In this document: positions 36,442 through 46,325 of the stretch, in pieces
How positions within the stretch are numbered: position 1 is the stretch's first letter
Layout: the number at the start of each line of letters is the position of its first letter
NCBI RefSeq assembly: GCF_963675965.1
Contig: NZ_OY780935.1
Coordinates: forward strand, 2,530,501 to 2,594,500
Source of the DNA: an uncultured Celeribacter sp.
GTDB lineage: Bacteria > Pseudomonadota > Alphaproteobacteria > Rhodobacterales > Rhodobacteraceae
Length of the DNA stretch: 64,000 nucleotides
Reading direction: 5' to 3'
The notes under the pieces: generated by a model
Seen by the model: the letters and a program-made list of their open reading frames with translations, nothing else
What the model was told of the DNA's origin: nothing
Databases searched by the model: none
Made by a program: the position numbers and the translations under genes

Positions 36442-37524
36442 TTATTGCGGCAGTTCGCCGGTCAGCCCCTCAACGTAGAAGGTCATACCGGCCAGCGTGC
36501 CATCGTCGGCCACTTCGCCTTCGGCCAGCCACGGAGTGCCGTCCTGTTTGTTGATCGGCCCGGTGAACGGGTGGTATTCTCCGGCCGCGATGCTGTCACG
36601 TAGGGCTTCAGCACCAGCTTTCACGTCTTCGGGTACAGCCGAAGAAATCTCGCCGATCCCCACCATGCCGGGACCGATGCCGTCCCAAGTGTTGTCGGAT
36701 TCCCATGTGCCGTCGATCACAGCCTGAATGCGTTCGATGTAATAGGGGGCCCATTCATCGATGATCGAGGAAATGCGCGGCATCGGGGCGAATTCCGCCA
36801 TGTCTGCAGCCTGGCCGAAGGTGTAGACGTTTCCGGCTTTTTGCGCGGTGATCTGCGGGGCGGTCGAATCGGTGTGCTGCAGCACAACATCGATGCCCTG
36901 ATCGATCATGGCCTGGGTGGCGTCGGCTTCTTTGGCGGGGTCAAACCAGGTGTTCAGCCAGACAACTGACATTTCCACATCCGGGTTCTCTTTCTTGGCG
37001 TGCAGGAAAGAGGAGTTGATGCCGCGGATCACTTCGGGGATCGGGAAAGAGCCGATGTAGCCGATCTTGTTGGTTTCGGTCATGTGACCGGCCAGATAGC
37101 CTTCGATGGCGCGGCCTTCATAGAAGCGGGCGGAGTAAACGCCAACGTTCTCGGCGGTCTTGTAGCCGGTGGCATGTTCGAATTTCACGTCCGGGAATTT
37201 GGCCGCGACGTTGATGGTGCCATCCATATAGCCGAAAGAGGTCGTGAAAATGATGTCAGCGCCGGACAGGGCCATTTGCGTCATCACGCGTTCTGCGTCC
37301 GGGCCTTCGGGCACGCTTTCCTGTTCCACCAGTTCGATGGCATCGCCGAAATGTTCTGCCACCACCATGGCTGCTTCGTGGTGGTGCTGCGACCAGCCGC
37401 CGTCATTTTTCGGACCGACATAGATGAAACCGACCTTGACCGGATCAGCCGCAAAGGACGGGAATGCAGCGCCGAGCGCCAGAGTGGAAGCGGCCGCAGC
37501 CGTCAGCAGAGTTCTACGTTTCAT
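36442..37524 (-). CDS. BMP family ABC transporter substrate-binding protein (second system)
   Basis: Periplasmic binding protein of 360 residues. It has a signal peptide starting MKRRTLLTAAAAS (an RR pair but no full Tat motif) cleaved near FAA-D. The mature chain begins KVGFIYVGPKNDGGWSQHHHEA, the variant BMP family start (GPxNDGGW). It is the last gene behind the permeases and about 50 nt after them. Its operon also encodes xanthine dehydrogenase, which suggests a purine base or nucleoside ligand; that is inference. Confidence 0.9.
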   Translation of the reverse strand: MKRRTLLTAAAASTLALGAAFPSFAADPVKVGFIYVGPKNDGGWSQHHHEAAMVVAEHFGDAIELVEQESVPEGPDAERVMTQMALSGADIIFTTSFGYMDGTINVAAKFPDVKFEHATGYKTAENVGVYSARFYEGRAIEGYLAGHMTETNKIGYIGSFPIPEVIRGINSSFLHAKKENPDVEMSVVWLNTWFDPAKEADATQAMIDQGIDVVLQHTDSTAPQITAQKAGNVYTFGQAADMAEFAPMPRISSIIDEWAPYYIERIQAVIDGTWESDNTWDGIGPGMVGIGEISSAVPEDVKAGAEALRDSIAAGEYHPFTGPINKQDGTPWLAEGEVADDGTLAGMTFYVEGLTGELPQ

Positions 37525-37574
37525 GAAAGTCTCCCCAGTTGGTTCAAAGTGTCTCGTGATGTGAGTTTAGATGA

Positions 37575-38501
37575 TCACGAGGTGTGGAAAATCCGTCCCA
37601 GCATGGCAGGCGCGTTGGACGCACCATGCCTGCGGGCGGAGATGACGACAAGCACAACAATTGTCGCAAGAAACGGCGACATCGACAACAATTCGACCGG
37701 CACTTTGGCGCCTGCGGCCTGCAGGTTCAGCTGCAACACGGTGATGCCGCCAAACAGATAGGCGCCGATCAGGACACGGCCCGCGCGCCAGCTGGCAAAG
37801 ACAACGATCGCCAGCGCGATCCAACCAATGCCTGCGGTGATGCCGTCGGTCCATTGCGGAACCCGCACAAGGCTGATGTAGGCACCGCCGAGACCGGCCA
37901 TGGCGCCGCCGAAACCGATGGCAAGAAAACGCACCAGCTTCACCTTGTAGCCCAGCGCATGGGCCGCTGCGTGGTTTTCCCCGACTGCGCGCAGGATCAG
38001 CCCGGCACGGGTGTATTTGAGAAAAGCCCAGACCGCGATCACCAAGATCAGGGATAGATAGACGATGGCGTCATGCTGGAACAGGATTGGTCCGATCACC
38101 GGGATGTCTTCCAGCAAAGGAATGTTCATATCTCCCATGCGCGGCGGGGACATGCCTTGGTAGTTTTGCCCCAACAGCGACGCCAGCCCTGTGCCCAGCA
38201 GCGTCAGCGCCAAACCCGCAGGAACCTGCGTGGTCAGAAAAATCTGGGTCAGTAGGCCAAACAGCATGGACAGCAACGCGCCGCCAAGGGCTGCGGCGAC
38301 AAACCCGATGGCGGGAGATTGCGTTTCCACGGCAGCGATAAATCCGCAGACCGCGCCGGTGATCATCATTCCCTCAACGCCAAGGTTCAAAACACCGGAT
38401 TTCTCCGTCACCATTTCGCCCAGAGCGGCCAAAAGGATCGGGGTCGAGGCGACCATGAGCGAGGCCAAAAGGATGACGGGATTAATGCCTCCAAAATCCA
38501 T
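37575..38501 (-). CDS. BMP-type ABC transporter permease (second system, YufQ-like)
   Basis: Inner-membrane permease of 308 residues with about eight hydrophobic segments and the EKSGVLNLGVEGMM motif that marks this subunit. Its ATG shares 1 nt with the stop of the DUF2834 gene (TAATG), so translation is coupled. With the larger permease (38815-39900) it would form the transport channel. No abnormal features. Confidence 0.9.
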   Translation of the reverse strand: MDFGGINPVILLASLMVASTPILLAALGEMVTEKSGVLNLGVEGMMITGAVCGFIAAVETQSPAIGFVAAALGGALLSMLFGLLTQIFLTTQVPAGLALTLLGTGLASLLGQNYQGMSPPRMGDMNIPLLEDIPVIGPILFQHDAIVYLSLILVIAVWAFLKYTRAGLILRAVGENHAAAHALGYKVKLVRFLAIGFGGAMAGLGGAYISLVRVPQWTDGITAGIGWIALAIVVFASWRAGRVLIGAYLFGGITVLQLNLQAAGAKVPVELLSMSPFLATIVVLVVISARRHGASNAPAMLGRIFHTS

Positions 38502-38815
38502 TACGCGCTCTCCTTTTCACGCAGGCCGAGATAAAGCGGCAGGGCCAAAGACAGCCCCACGGTGAAACCAGCCGGCAGAACGAGCCACCATCGCGTCACC
38601 CCTTCGCGCCGGGCATCGAAAAACGACCAGAGCCAGAAAACTGCTATGGAGATCAACACATCGGCGGAGAACCCTCCGGCGGCTCCATTGGCAAACAGAT
38701 CAGTCACGAAGGGCAGGGGCGAGAACCCGTTCTGAGCGAACCAGCCACCGAAAAACGCCCATGGGATCACGGTGCCAAGCAACGCCAAGGCAAACCAGAC
38801 GCGGGAAGAGGGCAT
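38501..38815 (-). CDS. DUF2834 small membrane protein embedded in the ABC transporter operon
   Basis: Protein of 104 residues with three hydrophobic segments (about 7-25, 45-65 and 78-97) separated by short loops; WSFFDARREGVTRWW is the DUF2834-like loop. The function is unknown. It overlaps both neighbours by 1 nt (TGATG upstream, TAATG downstream), so it is made with the two permeases and is a candidate extra subunit or assembly factor of the importer. The equivalent gene is missing from the first BMP transporter at 126-4772. Confidence 0.8.
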   Translation of the reverse strand: MPSSRVWFALALLGTVIPWAFFGGWFAQNGFSPLPFVTDLFANGAAGGFSADVLISIAVFWLWSFFDARREGVTRWWLVLPAGFTVGLSLALPLYLGLREKESA

Positions 38816-39900
38816 CAGGACAGCTCCTTTTTCACAATCATCACGCGGTAGTTCACAAGTATGTCCATGGCCAGAAGTATCATCAACAACATGCCCTGGA
38901 ACACCTGGATCGCTGCCGACGGCAGGCCCAGCATGAACTGCGCCAACTCGCCACCGATGAAGGTGAGTGCCAGTAACAGTCCGGCCAAAAGGATGCCGAT
39001 CGGGTTCAAACGGCCTAGGAAAGCCACGATGATGGCGGTGAAACCATAGCCCGCGCCGAAATCGATCGAAATCTGACCCGCCGGTCCTGCCACTTCGAAC
39101 AACCCGGCCAGCCCGGAAAGTGCCCCGGCGGTGCCGAGGCAGAAGATGACCAGAAGCTTGTCTTTGACCCCTGCGAACCGCGCCGCGCGCGGGCTTTCCC
39201 CGGTCAGGCGGATCTGAAAACCCAGCATATGCTTGTTGATCAGCACATAGGCCGCCACCACGGCCGCCAGCGCGGCAAAAACGCCCCAATGCGCCCCGGT
39301 CCCGGGGATCAGTTCGAGATTGGACATGCCCGGAATCTGGCTGAGATTGCGGGACCCGGGAAAGCCGTTGCCCTCGGGGTTGCGCAGCCAGTTGAGCGAG
39401 GCCGAGGCCAGAAGTTGCTCTGCGACATAGACCAACATCAGCGAGACGAGGATCTCATTGGTGTTGAAGCGTGTTTTCAAAAGCGCGGGGATCATCGCCC
39501 AGAGAAAGCCACCCAGCGCCCCGGCAATGACCATCAGTGGGAAAATGAACCAAGCGTCCATGGGATAGAGCGCAAGGCCCGTTGCCGCGCCTGTAATGGC
39601 GCCAATGATATACTGGCCTTCGGCCCCAATGTTCCAGATGCCGGCCTTGAACCCGAGGCTTAGCCCGATTGCGATCAGGATCAGCGGGGCGGCCTTGACC
39701 AGCAGTTGCGGGCGCGAATAGGCCGCGAATTGCGGATCGAAAAGCGGGTCCCAGAAGATCGTGCGGATGGCGGCGACCGGATCTTTGCCCATGGCAGCAA
39801 ACAGCAGCCCGCCGAGGATCATGGTCACGATCACCGCAAGGATCGGGGTGGCGAGGGTCCAGGCTTTCGAGGGTTCCGGGCGTTTGACGAATGTGATCAT
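38815..39900 (-). CDS. BMP-type ABC transporter permease (second system, YufP-like)
   Basis: Permease of 361 residues with about nine to ten membrane segments and the NIGAEGQYIIGA motif in the middle. Its ATG overlaps the ATPase stop by 4 nt and its stop overlaps the DUF2834 start by 1 nt. Pairs with the smaller permease. Complete. Confidence 0.9.
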   Translation of the reverse strand: MITFVKRPEPSKAWTLATPILAVIVTMILGGLLFAAMGKDPVAAIRTIFWDPLFDPQFAAYSRPQLLVKAAPLILIAIGLSLGFKAGIWNIGAEGQYIIGAITGAATGLALYPMDAWFIFPLMVIAGALGGFLWAMIPALLKTRFNTNEILVSLMLVYVAEQLLASASLNWLRNPEGNGFPGSRNLSQIPGMSNLELIPGTGAHWGVFAALAAVVAAYVLINKHMLGFQIRLTGESPRAARFAGVKDKLLVIFCLGTAGALSGLAGLFEVAGPAGQISIDFGAGYGFTAIIVAFLGRLNPIGILLAGLLLALTFIGGELAQFMLGLPSAAIQVFQGMLLMILLAMDILVNYRVMIVKKELS

Positions 39901-41411
39901 AGCTCCGCCACCTCCATGTCATGGGCCCCGCCCATCATCAGGCCGATCTCATCGACGGTCAGCCCTTTGGCAATACGCGGCGCGGTCAGCGTGCCTTCGT
40001 TGAGGGCGGCGAAATGGTCGGAAATTTCCATCAGCTCGTCGAGGTCCTGCGAAATGACAATAATTCCGGCGCCCTTGGCGGCCAGATCCAGGAGGGCTTG
40101 CCTGATCGCGGCGGCAGCCGAGGCATCCACGCCCCAGGTTGGCTGGTTTACCACCAGAACCTTTGGATCTTGCAGGACTTCGCGCCCGATGACGAATTTT
40201 TGCAGGTTGCCGCCAGACAGCGAACGCGCGGCAGAGCCCGGCCCGGGGGTGCGCACGTCAAAGGTTTCGATGATTTCGCGGGCGAACCCCTCGGTTTTCT
40301 TCCAGTTCAGAAAATTGTTGCGCGCGAGTTTCTTGCGCAACACTGCGGTGAGGGCAGTGTTCTCGGTCAGGCTCATATTCGGTGCGGCAGCGTGGCCAAG
40401 GCGCTCTTCCGGTGCGGCCAGAAGCCCGCGCTTGCGCCGGGCATTGGGGCCGAGCTGGCCGATGTCCTCGCCCAGAAAGCTGACGTTGCTGGGCTGGGTG
40501 CGGGTTTCGCCGGACAGCGCGGCCAGCAATTCGTCCTGACCATTGCCCGCCACGCCACCGATGCCGAGGATCTCCCCGGCACGCAGGCTGAGCGAGACGT
40601 TTTTCAACCGGGTGCCAAAGGGATTGGCCGGAATATGGGTCAGCTCCGAAATCTCAAGAAGGACCTCGCCGGTTTCCCCACCTTCGCGGGAGGGCACATG
40701 AAGCGTCTGGCCCACCATCAGCTCTGCCATTTCGCGGGCCGTAGTGGTTTTGGGATCGCATTCGCCCACCACCTTACCCAGTCGCAGGATCGTGGCACCG
40801 TCGCACAGTGCGCGGATTTCCTCGAGCTTATGCGAAATGTAGAGGATCGAGGTGCCCTCAGATTGCAGCTTGCGCAGGGTGGTGAATAGAATGTCCACCT
40901 CCTGCGGGGTCAGCACCGAGGTCGGTTCGTCCATGATCAGTAGCTTGGGGTCTTGTAGCAGACAGCGGATGATTTCGACCCGCTGGCGTTCGCCCGCCGA
41001 CAGATCTCCGACGATTCGGTTCGGGTCCAGTGGCAGCCCGTAGTTCTCTGACACTTCGCGGATCGACTGCGCCAGAGCGCTCATCTTGGGCGGGTTTTCC
41101 ATACCAAGCGCGACGTTTTCGGCGACATTCAGCGCTTCGAAGAGGGAGAAGTGCTGGAACACCATGGCCACACCCGCGCTGCGTGCGGCCTGCGGGTTGG
41201 GCGGCGCATAGGGCGCCCCTCGCAGGGTCATACGCCCGGCGTCCGGCTTTTCAAGCCCGTAGATCGTTTTGACGAGGGTGGATTTCCCGGCGCCGTTTTC
41301 GCCCAAAAGCGCATGAACTGCGCCCTCTCCGATGCTGAAAGACACATCGTCATTCGCCCGCACGCCGGGGTACTGACGCGTCAGCCCTTCGATCTTGATC
41401 AGTTCCGTCAC
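39897..41411 (-). CDS. BMP-type ABC transporter double ATP-binding protein (second system)
   Basis: ATPase of 504 residues with two fused ABC domains. Domain 1 has Walker A GENGAGKST, LSAGERQR and LLIMDEPTSVL; domain 2 has the degenerate GVAGNGQDE and SGGNLQK. The start is a GTG at 41411 (protein VTELIKIEGLTRQYPGV) whose GTGA overlaps the stop of xdhC; longer open sequence upstream runs antisense and out of frame over xdhC. This overlap ties the transporter to the xanthine dehydrogenase genes. Confidence 0.92.
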   Translation of the reverse strand: MTELIKIEGLTRQYPGVRANDDVSFSIGEGAVHALLGENGAGKSTLVKTIYGLEKPDAGRMTLRGAPYAPPNPQAARSAGVAMVFQHFSLFEALNVAENVALGMENPPKMSALAQSIREVSENYGLPLDPNRIVGDLSAGERQRVEIIRCLLQDPKLLIMDEPTSVLTPQEVDILFTTLRKLQSEGTSILYISHKLEEIRALCDGATILRLGKVVGECDPKTTTAREMAELMVGQTLHVPSREGGETGEVLLEISELTHIPANPFGTRLKNVSLSLRAGEILGIGGVAGNGQDELLAALSGETRTQPSNVSFLGEDIGQLGPNARRKRGLLAAPEERLGHAAAPNMSLTENTALTAVLRKKLARNNFLNWKKTEGFAREIIETFDVRTPGPGSAARSLSGGNLQKFVIGREVLQDPKVLVVNQPTWGVDASAAAAIRQALLDLAAKGAGIIVISQDLDELMEISDHFAALNEGTLTAPRIAKGLTVDEIGLMMGGAHDMEVAEL

Positions 41412-42319
41412 CCTGTCTGTTCCCCGTAAGACTCTGTGATCCTTGTTTGCGAGATTAGGCTTGCTGCCACCCCAATCGCAATGGCCTGCGGATGTTTCCC
41501 GAATTTCGGTTGCCCAATTGGACAGCAAATGCGTGCGATTTGGGCGTCCGTGTGGCCCAGCGCCCGCAGTCGGCTGCGGAAACGTGCCCATTTCGTTTTG
41601 GAGCCGATCAACCCGGCGGAGCCGAACCCGTGGGTCAGCAGCCCATGACACAGCGCCAGATCGAGCGTGTGGGAATAGGTGAGGATCAGGTGTTCGGCGT
41701 CGCCGGGGGCATAGCGCACGACCTGATCCGGCTGGGCGGCGATCAGCGGATCGACACCTTCGGGGATGTCCGCAGGAAAGCGATCGTCCGCAGTGTCGAC
41801 CCAGGTGATCGCGAAATTCGGGAGCGGCGCCAGAGTCTGAACGATGGCACGCCCCACATGGCCCGCGCCCCAGACCCAGAGCTGCCGACGCGCTACGGTT
41901 AGGGGTTCGATCATCCACTCGCCGAGCAATTGCGGTTCCACAACGCCTTGAGCGCGGGCCTGCGCCAGCGCCTTTTTGACAGCAAAGGGCATGTCGCCGG
42001 GCCCCCGGGCATAGATGTCATCGGGAATGGTGTCGATCTCGGTGAAAACCTCGGTCAACAGCGTGACCGCGCCGCCGCAGCATTGTCCCATGGTTGGGCC
42101 GAGTGGCAGATGTTGCAGACGTGGCGCATGAAAGGCGTTCTGGGCCGCTTCATATTCCAGGGTGCCACCGCCAATGGTGCCGGATTGCCCGCCATCCCAG
42201 ACCAGCATGGCGGCCCCGGTTTCCCTCGGGGCAGATCCTTGAACAGCCGCCACAACCACGCGCGCGACCCGTCCGTGACGGGCCAGCGCGCGGCAGAGCG
42301 CCTCTTTGTCGAAGCTCAT
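41408..42319 (-). CDS. xdhC: Xanthine dehydrogenase accessory protein XdhC
   Basis: Maturation factor of 303 residues that binds and inserts the sulfurated molybdenum cofactor into XdhB. Seen: VVVAAVQGSAPRETGAAMLV at the N-terminus, the MGQCCGGAVTLL cysteine pair, and a Rossmann loop WVWGAGHVGRAIV. The ATG at 42319 overlaps the xdhB stop (ATGA); its own stop overlaps the ABC ATPase start. Order xdhA-xdhB-xdhC is the standard one. Confidence 0.94.
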   Translation of the reverse strand: MSFDKEALCRALARHGRVARVVVAAVQGSAPRETGAAMLVWDGGQSGTIGGGTLEYEAAQNAFHAPRLQHLPLGPTMGQCCGGAVTLLTEVFTEIDTIPDDIYARGPGDMPFAVKKALAQARAQGVVEPQLLGEWMIEPLTVARRQLWVWGAGHVGRAIVQTLAPLPNFAITWVDTADDRFPADIPEGVDPLIAAQPDQVVRYAPGDAEHLILTYSHTLDLALCHGLLTHGFGSAGLIGSKTKWARFRSRLRALGHTDAQIARICCPIGQPKFGKHPQAIAIGVAASLISQTRITESYGEQTG

Positions 42320-44736
42320 CCTTGTGCGTCCTGTGATCCACGAGCGCGGGCGATGGCCCGCAGGCATTCTTCGGGCGTGGCCGGAGCATCAAGTGCGGGA
42401 TAGTGTGGGCCACAGGCCGCACAGGCATCCGAGAGCGCCAGAAAGGCCGAGATCCCCAGCATGAAGGGCGGTTCCCCGACCGCTTTGGAGCGATAAATCG
42501 TATCCTCGCGGTTTGCGCCGTCCCAAAGCGCGACGTTGAACACGTCCGGCGCATCGGAACAAGCCGGGATCTTATAGGTCGAGGGCGCATGGGTTTTCAG
42601 CAGGCCCTTGTCGTCCCACCACAGTTCTTCGGTGGTGAGCCAGCCCGCGCCCTGCACAAAGCCCCCTTCGATCTGGCCCTTGTCGATGGCCGGGTTCAGC
42701 GAGGCCCCGGCATCGTGCAGGATGTCGGTCCGTAGGATCCGGTTTTCCCCGGTCAGCGTGTCCAGAGCGACCTCGGTCAGGGCGATGCCATGGGCAAAAT
42801 AGAAGAACGGACGTCCCTTGCCCTGAATGCGGTCCCATTCGATCTTGGGTGTCTTGTAAAACCCGGTGGCCGAAAGGCTTACGCGGTTCATATAGGCGAG
42901 GGAAATGACCTCTTCAAAACTCATGTCCTGCGCGCCGAACCGCACCCGCCCGTTTTCCCAGATGAACCCGCTTTCGCCGAAACGTTCGAGAAGGAACACT
43001 TCGATCCTTGTGCGGATCGCGTCACAGGCGTTCTTGACGGCCATGCCGTTCAGATCCGTGCCCGAAGAGGCGGCGGTGGCGGAGGTGTTGGGCACCTTGC
43101 CAGTGTCGGTGGCGGTGATCTTGACCTGTTCGACAGGCACGCCAAAGACTTTGGCGGCGACCTGCGCCACCTTCAGGAACAGCCCTTGCCCCATTTCGGT
43201 GCCGCCGTGGTTCAGGTGGATCGAACCGTCGTTGTAGACATGGACCAGCGCGCCCGCCTGATTGAGGTGGGTCAGCGTAAAGGAAATGCCGAATTTGACC
43301 GGTGAGAGGCCAAGGCCCTTTTTGATCAGCGGATTTTCCGCATTCCATTTGGCGACAGCGGCGCGGCGGGCGTCATAATCGGCGTCCTTGAGCAGCTTGG
43401 CGGTCATGCCATGCAGGATGAAGTCCTCGACCTCCTGACCATAGGGGGTCAACTTGCCGCGCGGCGTCAGCTGACCGCCAGCGTGCGCCGGATGCGGGTC
43501 CAGATGTTCGATGCTGCCTTCAGACGTCGGTTCGCCGTCCACGGACAGCACATGGTCCTCGGGCAGACCGTCACCTGCCTTGGGCACCACCATTTCATCG
43601 TAGTAGTTCAGCCGCCGCACCTCTGCCGGGTCTTTGCCGAGGCTGTGCGCGATGTGATCCACGACCCGTTCGATGCCCAGCACCCCCTGCGGTCCGCCAA
43701 AGCCGCGATAGGCCGTGTTGGACTGGGTGTTCATCTTCAGCCGGTGGCTTTCAATGCGTGCATTCGGCAGGAAATAGGCGTTGTCAGCATGCAGCATGGC
43801 CCGGTCCGCCACGGGCAGTGTCAGATCCATCGACCAGCCGGCGCGGGTCAGTTGCAGGAAGTCCACGCCCAGAATGCGCCCGTCATCGTCAAAGCCACAG
43901 GTGTAGGAGATCCGGAAATCATGCCGTTTGCCGGTGATGATCATGTCATCGTCCCGGTCATAGCGCATTTTGCAGGGTTTGCCGGTGGCCTGTGCGGCCA
44001 CGGCGCAGGCGATGGCCAGCCAGTTGCCCTGACTTTCCTTGCCGCCAAAGCCGCCGCCCATCCGGCGGGTTTCCACGCGCACGGCATGCATCGGCACATG
44101 CAGGGCATGGGCGACCTTATGCTGGATTTCTGAGGGGTGTTGGGTCGAGGAATAGATGACCATATCACCACCTTCCTGCGGGGCCGCGGCAGCGGCCTGA
44201 CCTTCGAGATAGAAATGCTCCTGTCCGCCCATCTCGATCGTGCCCTCAATGACATGAGGGGCCTCGGAAATGGCTTTTGCCGCGTCGCCGCAGCCATAGA
44301 TGCGCGGGGCTTCTTCGAACCGGCTTTCGGCGGCCATGGCCGCATCGTAGTCGAGCAACGCGGGCAGTTCCTTGTAACTGATCCTGGCCAGTTTCACCGC
44401 TTTGCGGGCAAGGTGATGCGAGCTCGCTACGACCAGAAACACAGGTTGACCGATGTAGTGAACTTCTGTCGAGGTCAGAAGCGGCTCGTCGCCGAGCGAG
44501 GGCGAACAGTCCGGGACATGATCGCCAAAGTCCTCGGCGGTAAAGATCCTGACCACGCCGGGCGCGGCGCGTACGGCGGAAAGGTCCATCTCTGTGATCT
44601 CGCCATGGGCAACAGAGGACAGGCCAAAGGCCAGATGCAGGGCTCCAGCCGGCAGCGGAATATCGTCGATGTAGCGGGCCTGGCCCGTCACATGGAGCTT
44701 GGCGGCGTCATGGGGGAGCGGAGAACCAACAGACAT
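42316..44736 (-). CDS. xdhB: Xanthine dehydrogenase molybdopterin-binding subunit
   Basis: Large catalytic subunit of 806 residues that hydroxylates hypoxanthine and xanthine. Visible: the N-terminal aldehyde-oxidase/xanthine-dehydrogenase domain (TGQARYIDDIP), GGGFGGKESQGN around the Moco site, TAYRGFGGPQG, GGTEMGQGL and EGGFVQGAGW. Its ATG shares 1 nt with the xdhA stop. It needs XdhC for Moco insertion. Normal length for bacterial XdhB. Confidence 0.96.
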   Translation of the reverse strand: MSVGSPLPHDAAKLHVTGQARYIDDIPLPAGALHLAFGLSSVAHGEITEMDLSAVRAAPGVVRIFTAEDFGDHVPDCSPSLGDEPLLTSTEVHYIGQPVFLVVASSHHLARKAVKLARISYKELPALLDYDAAMAAESRFEEAPRIYGCGDAAKAISEAPHVIEGTIEMGGQEHFYLEGQAAAAAPQEGGDMVIYSSTQHPSEIQHKVAHALHVPMHAVRVETRRMGGGFGGKESQGNWLAIACAVAAQATGKPCKMRYDRDDDMIITGKRHDFRISYTCGFDDDGRILGVDFLQLTRAGWSMDLTLPVADRAMLHADNAYFLPNARIESHRLKMNTQSNTAYRGFGGPQGVLGIERVVDHIAHSLGKDPAEVRRLNYYDEMVVPKAGDGLPEDHVLSVDGEPTSEGSIEHLDPHPAHAGGQLTPRGKLTPYGQEVEDFILHGMTAKLLKDADYDARRAAVAKWNAENPLIKKGLGLSPVKFGISFTLTHLNQAGALVHVYNDGSIHLNHGGTEMGQGLFLKVAQVAAKVFGVPVEQVKITATDTGKVPNTSATAASSGTDLNGMAVKNACDAIRTRIEVFLLERFGESGFIWENGRVRFGAQDMSFEEVISLAYMNRVSLSATGFYKTPKIEWDRIQGKGRPFFYFAHGIALTEVALDTLTGENRILRTDILHDAGASLNPAIDKGQIEGGFVQGAGWLTTEELWWDDKGLLKTHAPSTYKIPACSDAPDVFNVALWDGANREDTIYRSKAVGEPPFMLGISAFLALSDACAACGPHYPALDAPATPEECLRAIARARGSQDAQG

Positions 44737-46097
44737 CAGAGGCCCTCCTTCACGGTCAGCACCGAGGTAGTCAGCCCATTCCTCTCGGCAAAGACGCGGC
44801 GCAGCATGTTCTGTGCCGCCGTTAGCCGATAGTCGGCGGAGGCACGCATGTCGCTCATCGGTTTGTAATCCAGCGCAAAGGCGGGCAGGGCGGCTTCGAT
44901 CGTGTCCGCCTCCCAGGGTTTTCCAAGCAGGGCGGCTTCGACGCTCAGCGCACGCGCCGGTGTGCCCGCCATGCCGCCAAAGGCGATGCGCACCGCGGAA
45001 ATGATGCCTTCGGTGACGGATATGTTGAAGGCACCGCAGACCGCGGAAATGTCCTGATCGAACCGTTTCGACAACTTGTAGACGGAAAGATCTGTCAGAC
45101 CGGCCTTGGGCACGGTGATTTTTTCGACAAACTCGGCGGGCTCGCGATCTTGTTTGCCATAAGCGATGAAGAAATCTTCCAGCGGCAGTGTGCGATGGGT
45201 TTCACCCTTGCGCAGGGTTAGAGTGGCATCGGTCGCAATCAGCGGCGGCGGACTGTCCCCGATCGGAGAACCGTTGGCGATATTGCCACCCAGGGTGGCC
45301 GCAGCCCGCACCTGTGTCGAGGCAAACCGGCGGTACATTTCCGACAGGGAGGCGCAATAAGGGGCAAACGTGGCGATGAGGTCTGCAATCGGGGTCATGG
45401 CTCCGATTTCAAAGGCGTCGTCGGTTTCGGTGATGCCTTTGAGATCCGAGACACCGTTGAGGAAAATCACATCCTTCAGATCCCGCATCTGCTTGGTCAC
45501 CCACAGGCCCACATCTGTGGCGCCCGCAACCAATGTCGCGTCGGGTTTGAGCGCATAGATCGCAGCAAGCTCGTCGGTGTTTTCCGGGCGTTCGGGCATC
45601 GCCGGGGCGTCAAAGCTTTGGTGCTCCAGACCCTCGGGCACCGGGGCGTTTTCGGCCTTGCGGGCGGCGCGCAGAATCGGCGCATAGCCGGTGCAGCGGC
45701 ACAGGTTGCCCGCCAGCACGTCTTCGTGGTTGGTCTCGCCGCGCGCATGGGCGGTGGCCAGAGACATCACGATCCCGGGCGTGCAGAACCCGCATTGGCT
45801 GCCATGTTCTTCGATCATGGCGGTTTGCACCGGGTGCAGGTCCTTGCCATCCGACAGGCCTTCGACGGTGGTCACCGATTTGCCGTGAAGCTGTGGCAGG
45901 AACAGGATGCAGGCGTTCAGTGGCTTTTTGCCGTCGCCATCTTCGACCATGACGGTACAGGCGCCGCAATCGCCTTCGTTGCAGCCCTCCTTGGTTCCGG
46001 TCAGGCCACGTGTTTCGCGCAGGTATTCAAGCAGAGTGCGGGTCGGAGCATCTTGTGCTGTCACAACCTCACCATTCAACCGAAAAGTGATCTCCAT
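44736..46097 (-). CDS. xdhA: Xanthine dehydrogenase small subunit (2Fe-2S and FAD)
   Basis: Electron-transfer subunit of 453 residues. The first 2Fe-2S cluster is in CNEGDCGACTV, the second in QCGFCTPGIV with CRCTGYAPI; the FAD domain (about 185-360) holds AAATLGGNIANGSPIGDSPP. It is the first gene of the leftward xdh-ABC operon. The 228 nt before it, shared with dnaE, must contain its promoter; no operator could be picked out with confidence. Confidence 0.96.
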   Translation of the reverse strand: MEITFRLNGEVVTAQDAPTRTLLEYLRETRGLTGTKEGCNEGDCGACTVMVEDGDGKKPLNACILFLPQLHGKSVTTVEGLSDGKDLHPVQTAMIEEHGSQCGFCTPGIVMSLATAHARGETNHEDVLAGNLCRCTGYAPILRAARKAENAPVPEGLEHQSFDAPAMPERPENTDELAAIYALKPDATLVAGATDVGLWVTKQMRDLKDVIFLNGVSDLKGITETDDAFEIGAMTPIADLIATFAPYCASLSEMYRRFASTQVRAAATLGGNIANGSPIGDSPPPLIATDATLTLRKGETHRTLPLEDFFIAYGKQDREPAEFVEKITVPKAGLTDLSVYKLSKRFDQDISAVCGAFNISVTEGIISAVRIAFGGMAGTPARALSVEAALLGKPWEADTIEAALPAFALDYKPMSDMRASADYRLTAAQNMLRRVFAERNGLTTSVLTVKEGL

Positions 46098-46325
46098 AAA
46101 ATCAGACCAGCCGCTTTCTTTTCTACGATACGCGCCCGATGCGGCGGAAAGCGCGATCCCTCGGCCTCTAAGAAAACCGATTTAACCCGGGATATGCAAG
46201 GGAATTGCCCCCTCTGTCTGCTCAGGCTTTGCGCGTTTGATGCATTTCTGAGCGTCTGCGCAGGAGGTCGCTCAGCGTAATTTCGGCTTTGCGTGCGTTT
46301 TCGCCTTGGAGTAGCTTCTGCGGTT

